Assembly (NCBI GenBank): GCA_012295275.1
Contig: CM022679.1
Location: 310,001-374,000 of the forward strand
Source: Chrysomallon squamiferum
Taxonomy: Eukaryota > Mollusca > Gastropoda > Neomphalida > Peltospiridae
Direction: 5' to 3'
Length of the DNA stretch: 64,000 nt
Positions 46,901 to 59,200 of the stretch are shown piece after piece; position 1 is the first letter of the stretch; each line of letters opens with the position of its first letter. The translations under genes were made by a program, and so were the position numbers. Under the pieces are notes generated by a model. That model was not told the origin of the DNA. It searched no databases and worked only from the letters and a program-made list of their open reading frames with translations.

Positions 46901-49900
46901 AACCATTGGGTGATTTGACACGGAATGACCCCATTTCATTTTGTTTTTGAAAAAGTCACAAAAAGCCTCTGATGAGTCTTTATGAAAGTGTTTATGATTT
47001 ATGATTTATGTTATCAAAGTTATGTTTCGAATATTTTGCCATGTCTTGGATAAACCGACAGACTAAATACTGTATTAGGAATATAAGATTTCTCCGAAAT
47101 ATTACACTTTTCCTAAAATTTTATTGTTTCTTAAATCTTAATCTGCATATTAAGATTTAAGAAACTTTTTATAATGACTAAACAAACAAATAAACCATAA
47201 TTATAAATGCCCTATTAAAATGTCAAGTGTTTAAATAGTTCTGAAATAACTTACAGGAGAAATATTCATTCTGGGACAACTTACAGAAATATTCTGGATC
47301 TTCACAACAGAGGATTGTTCCATAGAATCTTTCCTGAAGGCAGGTACATAATATTTAAAAAATTTAAATTTTTTTTTTTTTTTTTTTATAATTCTTTTTA
47401 ACAGATGTGTTCACAATAAAACATTTCAGTAGATGTATTAATATTAAAACACTTAAATAGATGTGTTCACAGTCATACATTTCAATACGTGTGTCACAAT
47501 AAAACATTTTAACAGATGTATTCACAGTCATACATTTCAATAGATGTGTTCACTGATAATTTCAACAGATGTGTTCACAGTGATAATTTCAACAGATTTG
47601 TTTACAATAAAACATTTTAATAGATGTGTTCACAATAAAATATTTTAACACATGTATCAGGAATAAAACATTTTAATAGATATATTTACAATAAAACATT
47701 TTAACAGATGTATTCATAATAAAAACATTTTAATAGATGTATTTACAATAAAACATTTTAAGAGATGTATTTACAAAAGCAGATTTTAATAGATGTATTC
47801 ACAATAAAACATTTTAACAGATATACTTACAATAAAACATTTTAATAGATGACCTTACAATAAAACATTTTAACAGACACTTTGATTTTATTTAATTGCA
47901 AATAAAATAAACTTGTTAATAGTTAATGTGTTTGATAGGAGTATTTTTGACAAACAAGTAATTTGAACATTGTAGAATGAACAATATTCTCAGTACCATC
48001 CCTTCGTTTAATTTGCACCAGTTACGCTGATACTCACCATCCCTTTCACAATGCTGGCAAGACCACTGGATGTATTCATAATAAAACATATTAATAGATA
48101 CATTTACAATAAAACATTTGATGTGTTGACAAGTGATACTGATGATTTACAATTTGTTATAAATCTGAATGTTTTATTGATTATTCACAGATGTTTGTTT
48201 TTATTTGGTTATTCACACTTTTTGTTTATTTACTCATGTTTCTAATTGCTATGCAAAGTATGTTTCATTATTATTATTATTTTCTTCATATTATTAAGGT
48301 GAACATTTTCTAAAGTTTTTAAATTATCAAATTGTTTTATTTTGTGAAAGTTTCAAAATCATGTTTTTTCTTAATGTAAAGTTTCAAAATTAAAAATTAT
48401 TTTCAGTACGGCTGAACTATCAAGACTTGTGTCAAGTCCGCAGTGTGTGTACTGTGGCTTTGATCCCACTGCTGACAGTCTTCACATAGGAAACCTGTTA
48501 GCCATCGTCTCATTACTTCACTGTCAGAGAGCAGGCCACAGCACCATTGCTCTGGTGAGTTTTACACACGTTTTAAAAAATACAGATAATCTGAGTAAGA
48601 ATACTGAGATTTTAAACAAGGAATTCATTTCATAATGTCAGGTAAGAGTTTATTAAAGAAGTGATTTAATGATAATTTTATTAATTTTGTTTGAGGTGGG
48701 AGGAGCCACTGCTCAGATTGGTGATCCTAGTGGCAAAACAAAAGATAGAGAGAGGATTGGAGTGTCAGTGGTGGAAGAAAATGTTGTCAAGATAACAGAA
48801 AATATCAAGCGAGTTGTTGATAATCACAAAACTTTCATTTGGAACAGTGAGAAATCATTACCATCTATAAGGTAAACATGAAACATGAAAACATTGTTTT
48901 GTAACATGATTATATTTAATATTACAACATGAAATAATCCATTTAATTACTGTTACAGTCACAGTACAGGTTGTGAAAACAATAAATTAAAACAATTCAG
49001 TATTGAATGAAAATATTTTATTAATAAATAGTTTTATAACTAACTACTTTTTAGTTGTTTATTTAACTTTAAAGTAAAGTAAGTTAAAATATCTTTAAAA
49101 AAATTACCAGTCAACATTATTATGTGTTTATAAAATGGATTATTTTTCACAGGGTGTTAAATAACATGGACTGGTACAGAGAAAGAAACGTCATTGAATT
49201 TTTATCCACAGTTGGCAGAAATTTCAGAATGGGCTCAATGTTGTCTAAACACAGGTAAATGTTTTTTTAACACTTGTATTTACTTGTTCTTTTTTTAACA
49301 CATGCATTTACTTATTGTTTTTTTAACATGTATTTACTTATTGTTTTTAAAACTCATTATTTACTTATTGTTTTTAAAACTCATTATTTACTTATTGTTT
49401 TTAAAACTCATTATTTACTTATTGTTTTTAAAACTCATTATTTACTTATTGTTTTTAAAACCCATTATTTACTTACTTGTTTTTTAAACAAATGTATTTT
49501 AAACAAAATTATTGTACTGGAACAACTTGTTTACCTTGTTAAAGAAAATGATACAATATATTGTTTTATTTTTATGTTATAATCATTGAGTATGTATTTT
49601 AATACTAAACTGATGTGTATTTTGTTTTGTTTGGAGTGTTCAGAGTCGACTGAAGAGTGCAGATGGAATGAGTTTCACTGAGTTTACTTACCAGATCTTC
49701 CAGTCATATGACTGGCTTCATTTAATGGAAAAATTCAACTGTTCTGTTCAGGTTTGAGATAAAATGTTTGTTTTTTTAAACTTTTCTCTTAAATCAAAAT
49801 AGTTATTGCATCCTCACTGTGAATAAACATAAGTACTCAGAATAAAAAGAAAGTAAAAGTCCTTTTCTTAGCATTTATATATTTAAGGTATATTGTGTTA

Positions 49901-52636
49901 CTGTCACTTAGTTTTCACCAATAATTAAAATTTATCTTATAAAAGCAAATAAAATATGGCATCTGTAGAATGTTTGTCAACAGAGTCCTCTTTATTAAAT
50001 GAAAGAGAAAATATAACTTTAGCAACTATAATAAGTAAAGTGAATCTGTTGTTACAGATTGGGGGCAATGATCAGCTGGGAAATATTTCTGCTGGCTATG
50101 AATTGGTGACAAGAGTGACAAACCAGCCAGTGTTTGGTGAGTATGTTTAACTCTTTACCTATATTATCTCTTTACTTACACTACATAGATTTATCTCTTC
50201 ACTTACATTATATAAATTTATCTCTTCACTTACATTATATAAATTTATCACTTTACTTACATTATATAGATTTATATCTTTACTCACATTGTATAGATTT
50301 ATATCTACTCACACTATATAGATTTATCATTTTACTCACACTTTATGGATTTATCTGTTTACTTACACGTTATGGATTTATCTCTTTACTTACACTTTAT
50401 GGATTTATCTCTTTACTTACATTATGTATATTTATCTCTTCACTCAAATTTAATGTATATATTTGATTTGATTTTAATTTCATTGTGTCTTACAAACTAG
50501 GAATAATGGTGCCGCTGATAACAACAGCCAGTGGAGATAAGCTAGGAAAGAGTGCTGGCAATGCTGTGTGGCTGGATCCAGTGAAAACTTCTCCATACGA
50601 ACTCTATCAGGTGAAATTCACTTCAGTAACAACAAACACTCATCTAGTGACTTATATCTATATGATAATGTTTTGCTTTATTTAAAAAGTCTTTATATTA
50701 AAATTAAATTGTTGGTTTGTTGAAATCACTGTACTTGATGAAGTATTTTGTTAAAGTAAAAATAATTTTTGTTTATTATTTCAGTATTTTATTAATTTGC
50801 CAGACACTGATGTAGAAACGTATTTGAAGTTGTTTACATTTCTTTCTGACAAACAAATAAAGGAAGTTGTGGAAAAACAAAAGGTTTTGTATAACTTCTG
50901 AACATTTACTTAAATAGACAAATATACTGAGATTAACCAGCATATCTATATTACAGTGATAACAAAGAGCTGAAGGTTTAGTTAAATAGACAAATATAGT
51001 ATGTTTAAACAATGTACCTATATTAGAATGATATTTAAGTACTGTGAGTAAAATGAACTTGTAGAAACGTGTAATAAAAATATTTAATAAAACTAATTTA
51101 TTTATTTTATGAAATTATAAGAAAACAATAATAAATACCAAGTAAAAGTTTTTATTTTCAGAAATCACCAGAAAACAGACCTGCTCAGAAGAAAATAGCA
51201 GAACAAGTCTTGTTGCTGGTTCATGGAGGTAGCATTTTAGCTAATCTCTAATTATTGCTTGTTCATGTAGATGGCATCTTATATAATTCCTAATATTACT
51301 TGTTCATAGAGAGCATTTTATATAATTCCTAATACTACTAGTTTATGAAGATAAAATTTTATATAATTCTTAATGTTAGTAATAAGGAGGTTTATCTCAG
51401 TTAATGATAAATGGTTGTGTTTAATACAGAGGAGGTTTATCTCAGTTAATGATAAATGGTTGTGTTTAATATAGAGGAGGTTTATCTCAGTTAATGATAA
51501 ATGGTTGTGTTTAATACAGAGGAGGTTTATCTCAGTTAATGATAAATGGTTGTGTTTAATACAGAGGAGGTTTATCTCAGTTAATGATAAATGGTTGTGT
51601 TTAATACAGAGGAGGGCTTATCTCAGGCAAAGCAGTGGACAGAGGCTTTGTTTGGGAAAACATCATCAAGTTTGGAGAAACTGAATGAAGGTGAACTACT
51701 ACAGTTATTTCACAATGCAGCATCATGTACAATGATGTATCAGCCTGGTACAACTGTACTCCAGATGTGTATGAAAGCTGGTTGTTTTCCACGTGAAGGT
51801 TTCAGCTTTGTTAATTAATGTTATATTTAAAAAAAAAAAAAATCTGTGTGATCAATCTCTGCTACTAATCTAAAATCATGAAAAAGCACTAGCAGGTCTT
51901 CTCTGTCTGTAAGATAAAATACTGCATCATGCTAATTTAATTTTATTATTCTAAATAAAATTTGTTACTGTAGAAAGTTAAAATAATTTACTGTTTTAAA
52001 TCCATTGTATAAAAACAATTTAAAGAATGTGCTTTATTTGCTTCCGAGTTCAACCAGTGACTTAAAAGTAATTTTAAAATCTTTGAAAGGTTTACTGAAT
52101 CAATAAATTGTCTGAATTTGCCATTAATTTAATTTCTTCTTTTATAAAAGTTATTAACTAATAGTTTGAAAAAATATTTAGTGAATATATATTTATTTTG
52201 TTGTCATGGTTACAGTGGATGGTGAGAGGATAATTAAAGCTGGTGGTTTATACATCAACCACTGTCGACACAATCAACCACAGCTGGTTGTTGTTCCTGA
52301 TGAGCACATTTTGTCAAATGGTATCACACTGCTCAGAGTTGGTGAGTTGACAAGTTTTTCAAAATCCACTTTCCAAACATTAAATAGAAACATAACAACT
52401 GCAGTACAAACTGTCCTGTAATTATTAGTTAACTTAACAGTTAAATTAAAAACTGTTAACTTTACAGCATGGGATAATAACTGAAAAATAATTTTAAAAA
52501 AAACATTACATTCACATGACATATATTTGTTTAATATCTTGTATTTTCTTATATTAGATGATTAAATATTTTAAAATAATAAACAGAACAATTTTTCTCT
52601 TTATGTTAATTAAAATAAATAATCCCCTACTAATAG

Positions 52637-52684
<48 letters not shown>

Positions 52685-52816
52685 AAAGTATGAATATAAA
52701 ATGTCAGGCATTGAAGAATGATTTTACTATTTTAATTTTTCACATTAAACATAAACATTCTGACTTTTGTATTTTCAGGGAAAAAGAATTACTATGTGGT
52801 GAAGTGGATGAATTAA
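43948..52816 (+). CDS. YARS2: Tyrosyl-tRNA synthetase, mitochondrial
   Basis: Thirteen coding exons: 43948-44012, 47287-47343, 48407-48554, 48696-48871, 49153-49254, 49637-49751, 50058-50136, 50501-50610, 50785-50883, 51162-51228, 51610-51798, 52216-52341 and 52779-52816. They join in phase into 456 residues (human about 477). The enzyme charges mitochondrial tRNA-Tyr. The N-terminus is Arg-rich like a targeting peptide. Class I signatures are present: [15 protein letters not shown] (HIGH-type, about 67-70), [22 protein letters not shown] (about 222-230) and the KMSKS-type KLGKS (261-265). The C-terminal S4-like part contains [10 protein letters not shown]. Exon 1 ends at a GC donor (AG|GCACGT), the only choice that keeps phase; this junction is the weakest part of the model. 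Exon 2 has a second acceptor 30 bases upstream (exon from 47257) in the same phase. Confidence 0.94.
44278..46931. mobile_element. 2.65 kb element with long terminal inverted repeats in YARS2 intron 1
   Basis: The two ends are reverse complements: gggtcattccgtgtcaattc on the left and the same with one change on the right. The match continues for at least 300 bases (to about 44580 and 46640) at high identity. Further inward blocks also match, but in changed order, and the left arm has about 190 extra bases. A 4-bp repeat, catt, flanks both sides (44274-44277, 46932-46935), a possible target duplication. The centre has broken frames only, including a minus-strand stretch with [11 protein letters not shown] and PGDKLCCDC that looks like a Cys-rich zinc-binding motif. 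The superfamily was not identified. Confidence 0.85.
45242..45592 (-). pseudogene. Decayed Cys-rich protein fragment in the long-TIR element
   Basis: A 116-codon frame contains [13 protein letters not shown] and, about 30 residues on, P-G-D-K-L-C-C-D-C. Spaced Cys/His pairs like these suggest a zinc-binding domain of a transposon-encoded protein. The rest is not recognisable, and no transposase catalytic motif was found. Confidence 0.35.
47390..47875. repeat. Minisatellite, about 28 bp, in YARS2 intron 2
   Basis: About 17 copies of aataaaacattttaacagat then gtattcac. Each unit contains ttttaacag|atg, an acceptor-like word. The array starts about 50 bases after the exon 2 donor. Confidence 0.88.
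49255..49490 (+). repeat. Donor-proximal minisatellite in YARS2 intron 5
   Basis: Eight copies of a 27-30 bp unit, tttttaaaactcattattta then cttattg. The first, diverged copy begins at the donor (gtaaatgtttttttaacact then tgtatttacttgttc). The central copies are almost identical. Confidence 0.85.
50137..50450 (+). repeat. Donor-proximal minisatellite in YARS2 intron 7
   Basis: Ten copies of a unit of about 29 bp, tttatctctttacttacatt then atatagat, beginning within 15 bases of the exon 7 donor. No exon bases are included. Confidence 0.85.
51211..51380 (+). repeat. Donor-derived array, left half of YARS2 intron 10
   Basis: Four copies of a unit of about 40 bp. Copy 1 is ttgctggttcatggag|gtagcatttta, which is the last 16 bases of exon 10 plus the donor. 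Later copies read ttgcttgttcatgtagatgg, then catcttatataattcctaat, with increasing divergence. The gt of the donor is lost in the later copies. Confidence 0.85.
51385..51609 (+). repeat. Acceptor-derived array, right half of YARS2 intron 10
   Basis: Five copies spaced exactly 45 bases (51385, 51430, 51475, 51520, 51565) and nearly identical, followed by the exon start at 51610. The unit is gaggaggtttatctcag, then ttaatgataaatggttgtgt, then ttaatacag. The real junction is ttaatacag|aggagggcttatctcag, so each unit holds the 3' splice site and a copy of the first 15 or so exon bases. Because 45 is a multiple of three, all acceptors are in the same phase, but an early TAA follows in each copy. 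Confidence 0.93.
52630..52678. repeat. (GT)n microsatellite in YARS2 intron 12
   Basis: About 22 GT units, about 100 bases upstream of the last exon. Confidence 0.95.
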
Positions 52817-52919
52817 GATAGAAGATTGTCATTTACAAAGTTGTCTTCAGGGTGGAAAGATGGGCAGATGAATAATATTTAAAAAAACTTGGCCAGCTTG
52901 GACTTTCAAACTACTTGTC

Positions 52920-52950
<31 letters not shown>

Positions 52951-55900
52951 ATAATAATAATAATAAATAAAAAAATAAATAATTAAAAAAATAAAAAAAA
53001 TTAAAAATTATATATAGTAGAATTTTTTTTTTAATCTGACTACTGTCTGAAAAATACCCTTGCAAACCCCTATCTGACCATGAAGTTTCTGGCTTGTTTT
53101 GTAAATTCCATAATTATATTGTTAGATCTCCTCATCTACAAATGGCACCATTCTCTTTTCTTTTTTTTGGTTAATATATCGTTATATGTGTCTGTTCTAT
53201 GTGTGTATGCATGTATAATTGAATACCTATCAATGTTAGACATGTAGTAACAGAAAATGTACAATATATATTTTTTTTTTTTTTTTTCTTTCATTTTTCA
53301 TTAATACATAAGTAACATTTTTCACTTGTAAATGATTAAAATGATGCAAACCATCTTGGATGGTAGTAAAAACCTGCATTATGTGAAAATGTAGTTTATC
53401 TCACTTTATCTCTAACCTTCAATTTTCATTCTGACTTGTTGTGTATATTCAGATATTTTATAGAGCACATTTTGCCCAGCTTTGTAAACCATTAATATTT
53501 TATATACATGATTTAGAAAATTTTACAAACGTATATTTGTAATATTTGTAACAAGGATTGTAACATGTCTGTTAACAAATATTTCTGTTCATTACTACTG
53601 ATTCAGTGCTGAGAGGGGGAAAAAAATAAAAAACATAATTTTTATAGTAGATTAACTAAGTATGTTCTCTTTTTTAATTATTAGTTATTCTTCTTCCTTC
53701 ATATTTTATGTTATATGTATCTAATTAATGAATGTGTGTGTTTAGTAACAATTTTTTTTTTTATTATTAAATAATACAAATTGAATAGAAATAATAAAAC
53801 CAGAAAAATCAGAACATGCCCCACTCATGCACACACTCTAAAATTAAAAATTAAAACAAAATGGGAAGAAACAGTAAGAAAGTAAAATGACAGAAAAATA
53901 ATTTAAAAAGTGAGAGATCCATTTTATGTTGGTTATTTAGGAACTTTGACTGCTTGTGTGGAGTGATTCATTCACCTAACTGAACTTTGTTTAAGTTAAA
54001 ATAATTTAAATACAATGTAGATTTCTTTTTTCAAGACTGACTTTGTTTTATAATACTCTATGATAAACCAGAAGGAAACATTAAATTCTGAACAAAACAA
54101 AATATGTATTTTCATCATTTGTACAAATAAAACAGTTTTTATTTTATTTTTTTTAAATATGTGAAGTGGGATTTTTAGGGGGAGTTTTTGAGGTGGGTTT
54201 TTTTATGTATCTTGGATATTATTACTCTTCATAAATATGCACTGAACTCAGCTGAAGATAATTCTACATCATCACAAAGGTAAAAAAAAACAAAAAAAAA
54301 ACATGTGTAACAATAACATGAGTAGATAACTAGAGTGCTATTTTAGACATTAGCTGTTTAAATTCACAACAAAACTTGTTTTTGTTATCTTGGAGAGACT
54401 GACACGCTGAGTATTTTATAAGAAATGTGACTAACTGATCACACATTGTAAATATATAAGTTTAACTTTCAGTAAATCTAGCTAATTATATTTAAATGAA
54501 TTAATTTTCTTTTTTACCCTTATGAAATGTTTATAAATGTTGTGAGTATGCAAACAGAATGAAGCTGTTGTTGGTGTATTACTTGAGCATTTATTAGACA
54601 ATGTACACACCAAACCTTATAAGAAATTTAATCCGAGTATCAGTCTTTGATATTTCTATTCTGTGCACTCTTCATCTCTGCCCTTCTCTACAGTGTAGTT
54701 ACATTTATTTACATTTAATATGCCAGTGTTTCTCTTGGTGTGAATAAGTGAGATGTCAAAGCTAAGGTTCTCTTTGGATTTTAGCACATGCTCCATCTAT
54801 TACTGTTTCAGGGACAGACTAAATAAAAACATAAATTGAGTATAAACATAACTGATTTTATTGAAAACGTTGAATCATTTAATCTTATGTGCTTTATTTT
54901 AATCAAAGCAGTGTTGCATGAAACAGAAGCTACACTGATAACACATTTTTTATATTTTAATTTTTGTTTCATTAATCAAGGACATTAATAGATGAAGATG
55001 TTGACCCATGTAATAATAATAGTTATTTATTTTCATTATTATTATTATATAAAATGAATCAAATCAAATAAAAAAAAGTCCTCCCCTGAGAAACAATTGC
55101 TTGATGCGTAATTCAGTAAAAAGATTTATTATACAGTCTGAAGCTTTTTCCAGTGACAGAATGGTTAGTGTGAAAACAAGTAACATAACTCTTGATCACC
55201 TGCCTGGTGTTATGAAAATGTTGTCAGTCGTGAATATAAATATAATATGATAGTAACAAAAACAATTACATCTGACATAACCATCCAAAAATCTTTTAAA
55301 ACAAAACAATTTTACATCGCATTTGCAAAAAACGGTAAGCCCAATAGCATTTTAAATTTATCAGATCGGAGTGAAAATGATAAAGTTATCGACAAATATA
55401 CGTTTAGTTATTTGGCATTGTCGCTGTTTATCGTTCATGTTTGTCTATATCATTTCAGTCTCAGGAAGTTTGATCTGACTGGCCATGGTTACCGATGAAA
55501 TGTTCATAGTTCGTTGAGCACGTAAGGTTATCTGACGAGCGGTGCTATGGACAGAAAGGTGGAAATACAGAAAAACAATGTAATACTTGGTTCGTTGTGA
55601 AAAGTGAAAGCATTTTTGATAATTCGAACATCGCAATACACTATACAGATAATATAAAAAGTACATTTTTATTCTTTCTTTCATTGTGCATTTTTATTTA
55701 TTTATTTTATTATTATTATTTTATTTTTGTTTGCTTGTTTTAGGGAATCGACCGACACGCATGTAATGATATGCAATTTAATAAAACTCGCAGAATGAAA
55801 AGCCAGGTTTAGGTTAGTAACTTCGTTCAGATATTATCATACTCTGTCAACAAACAGTTTCAAATAAAATTAGTTTCCACTGTCTGCAGCAAATTAGAAT

Positions 55901-56203
55901 TTCAACAAATATATTTGTAAGTTTATAAACATTTAATTTGTAAAGTAAAAACAAGATAGAATTTAATTTCTTAAATACATTTGAGATAACTCCTGTCAGT
56001 ATCACAGAGGTTGGTTTCTTGTGGATACAAAAGTTAGTCACAGAAAAAATAACTTTTTGTTTAATTTTATAGATATATATAATTTTTATTATTATTTGAA
56101 CATTAACAATAAGTGATACTTTTGTGTTGAAATGCTAATAGGTAATTAATCAAGTTTTAATTCTTTCTCTATCTAGTGATATTGCTGAGTTTACCAGCAG
56201 AAG
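52817..56203. other. YARS2 3' region and POLR3D upstream region
   Basis: Contains an A-rich tract with AATAAA words (52921-53010) just after the YARS2 stop, then AT-rich DNA without recognisable genes. POLR3D must have a 5' UTR exon in the right part, because its start codon follows an acceptor (tctatctag at about 56176). A donor-like cacgtaagg at about 55520 is a candidate end of that exon. Frames at 55247-55498 and 55445-55684 overlap on opposite strands and look spurious. Confidence 0.5.
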
Positions 56204-59200
56204 ATGGCATCAGGATCAGGTGACAAAACTCCTCAACTTCCACGTGGTTTGATAGGTCGTAGAGGTGCTCCGACTGGCAAAGCAGCACGGTGACTTTTCA
56301 TTTCTTACTTTACTTAAAAAACACAGAAACATTTCAACAGGCATAAAATATATTTTTTAATGTTACTAAATAATGGCAGCAAAAGAGAAAGAGGAAATAA
56401 ATGGTTTTATAACCATTAATATACAAAGTATTAATTAGTGTAAAACACATAGCCCCAGAAAATGTCACCTGCTAACACCAGTTTATTTGTTTTTTATGGC
56501 GGGGAAGAGAAATGTGCAAAAACTGTGCATGAACAGTGTGTGGTTGTTGTAATATGTAAAGTTTTAAAATAATTGTAGTGATAGGTAAAAGAGCTACTAT
56601 TGTTCTAATATTTTAATTTTTAGTCTGCCATCTCTGAAAGGACCAAGGGACTTAACCCTCGGTGGTGTTCCGAAAAAGGTGTTTACACCAAATATACCAT
56701 CAAGAAAAGATAAAGCTAAGTAAGTATTAATGTTCAATTTTTCTTTTATGTATTTATTTTATTTCAATTGTTAATTTCCTTAAATCTTTTACTAAAATAT
56801 TTTGGTCTTCTTATGGTTTTCTCCAGTCTAAATATTAAAACAAGAAATCAATGTTTTTTAATGTGATTTGTTTAAAGCAGTGGTTTGTTTATTTGACAGT
56901 TGTAGTTACTAAGTGTATTTGAGATAATCACTCAGTGTTAATGTTCACATGTGTCTAGTATTTTAATACATGGAGTTATGTACACAAAATCATTACAGTA
57001 CCTGATACTTATTTTAATTTCCAGTAGTAAAAAATCAGAAATTTAAATGAAAACTGATCTAAATCAGCAGTTAAACACAAAAAAAATATCTCTGAACAAT
57101 ACCTTTTAACAATGTGTGTGTGTGTGTCAGAAAATAAAAATGAAGTTATTCCTACATTATTTTTATTTATATCACTTAAAAGAATTCAGATTGCTTGTTT
57201 GTACACACATGCATGCAGCAAACATTTAATGACTTGAAGTGGAATTAGAATAAACATCCAATTAAATGGGAGTATTTTGATGAGGTGATCTAACTCAAGG
57301 TGATAAGAATTTGTTTATAGACTTTACATCCGAAATGTGTTTTTTTATAGAATGAAGAAAACAATTTTGACTTGATAGATTTTGATGATATTATTAAGTA
57401 ACTGAAATTTCTGAAAATTTAGTGTGTTACACCCTTAGATATGTTAACAAGCACTGTAAGTATTGGCACCGTGAACCATCTGTTAAACTGTTGTATAATG
57501 ACTGTTAATTATGTGACTTGTTTTATTCAGATCATCTCCAGTAGTCAGTACACCACGACATACTTCTGCTGAGACAAGTTGCCACAGTAGAGAGGAGTCT
57601 CATAGAGACAGGGGCAGGACCAGAGGTCGAGGTCGGGGCAGGGGTCAAGACAATGTCATCCAGTCTCATTCCATATTTGAACAAGGTCCTGGAGAAAGAC
57701 ATTTACCTAAAGGTGGTAAGTGTCTTTTAAAAAATTCTGTTTCATATATAAACATTTTTAAAAATTTCAAATCACTTTCCAAGAGTGTCTGAAATAAAAT
57801 TTGATTTGCTGGTTTACCAAACCAAGGAATTTGAGATAATGTGTCAGAAAGAATGATTTACATATTAAAGATTGTCTGTTTGTTTAAATATTGCAGGAAA
57901 CACTACATATGATGGCGGTGACAGGATTCCAACATCACGAGTGACAATCAAAAAAGAGAAGAAAGATGCAGAAAGATCAAAAGAAATTTTGGATCATCTA
58001 CTAAGAGATGATGTATGTAATAACTCTCAGACTTTAGTCCATATATTGTATGTTAGATTACTTACACATCTTTTAATAAAACATTTTACTGTGTATAATA
58101 CCACACATTAATGTAAAGAGCATACTAGATTACATATATATTTTTATAATACAACACTTTATTGTATAGTGTATACTAGATGACATACATATTTGTATAA
58201 TACCACACATTTATGTATAGTGTATACTAGATGACATTATACAAATACATATGTAATTTAGTACACAGTGTGGTATTGTGCAAATATACTTTACAGTATA
58301 CTAGATTACATACATATTTGTGTAATACCACATTTTACTGCGTAGAATATACTATATGATGTACATATTTGTTTAACACACTTGTTGTGTGAATTAGTTT
58401 ATTTCAGATGTACCAGAAGGTGATCCCAATATGATACCTGTACACCTCCCTCTTGAAGCAAGTGTTAAAAAAGAAGAAAGAATTGAGAACATTCCTAAAG
58501 TGAAGTCAGAATCTGGCGGTATAAATACTTTTATCCTGTTGTAATCAGTATATTAAATACTATTTGTTTATAATATTACATTAATTATTATCTGTATATT
58601 TTACTTTTCTACTCCAATTTTAATACATTATTATCTTTTTATATTGTTTATGCTGTTACAATCAATACATTACCTGTTATCTTTGTATATTACTTTATAC
58701 TGATATAATCAATATGTATCTATTACCTTTATATATTTGTTTATAGCTTTATAATCAATACATAACTGTTGTCTTTGTATATTACTTTATGAATACTGAT
58801 TTTTTATATCAATACATTTAATATTAACTATTAATTTTATATAATAATATAACCAGAGGTTACATGTATCAGTTAACATGGATATTTTGTGCACAAAATC
58901 TGAATTAAGACAATACCTCGTCCTCTCATATATCATTGATAGAGATATGGCTGATATGGAAGATACAGCAGAGAGTACAATGAAGGTCCCCTCAGAGTTT
59001 ATAAAAAATATTCTAATTGTTTTGGTTTCTCTTATTTCAAAATTACAGATATTGCTATGGAATCTGATGAGAGTTCCAGTCAGAAATTATCACAGAGAGT
59101 GCAATATAAAATAGACAGTGGTGTTTTCACAGCACGAGACCTGCTTTCAAAATGTGCCAAAACAGGTAAATACATAGACCTTCTTTCAAAATGTGCCAAA

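Noticed and set aside
55247-55684. Overlapping frames of about 80 codons on opposite strands
   Set aside because: No family likeness; more likely POLR3D upstream DNA.
58945-58985. Candidate extra POLR3D exon (DMADMEDTAESTMK)
   Set aside because: It has an acceptor-like agag and fits the incoming phase, but its end leaves phase 0 while the next exon needs phase 1, and gtcccc is a poor donor. Joining exon 5 straight to 59049 works.
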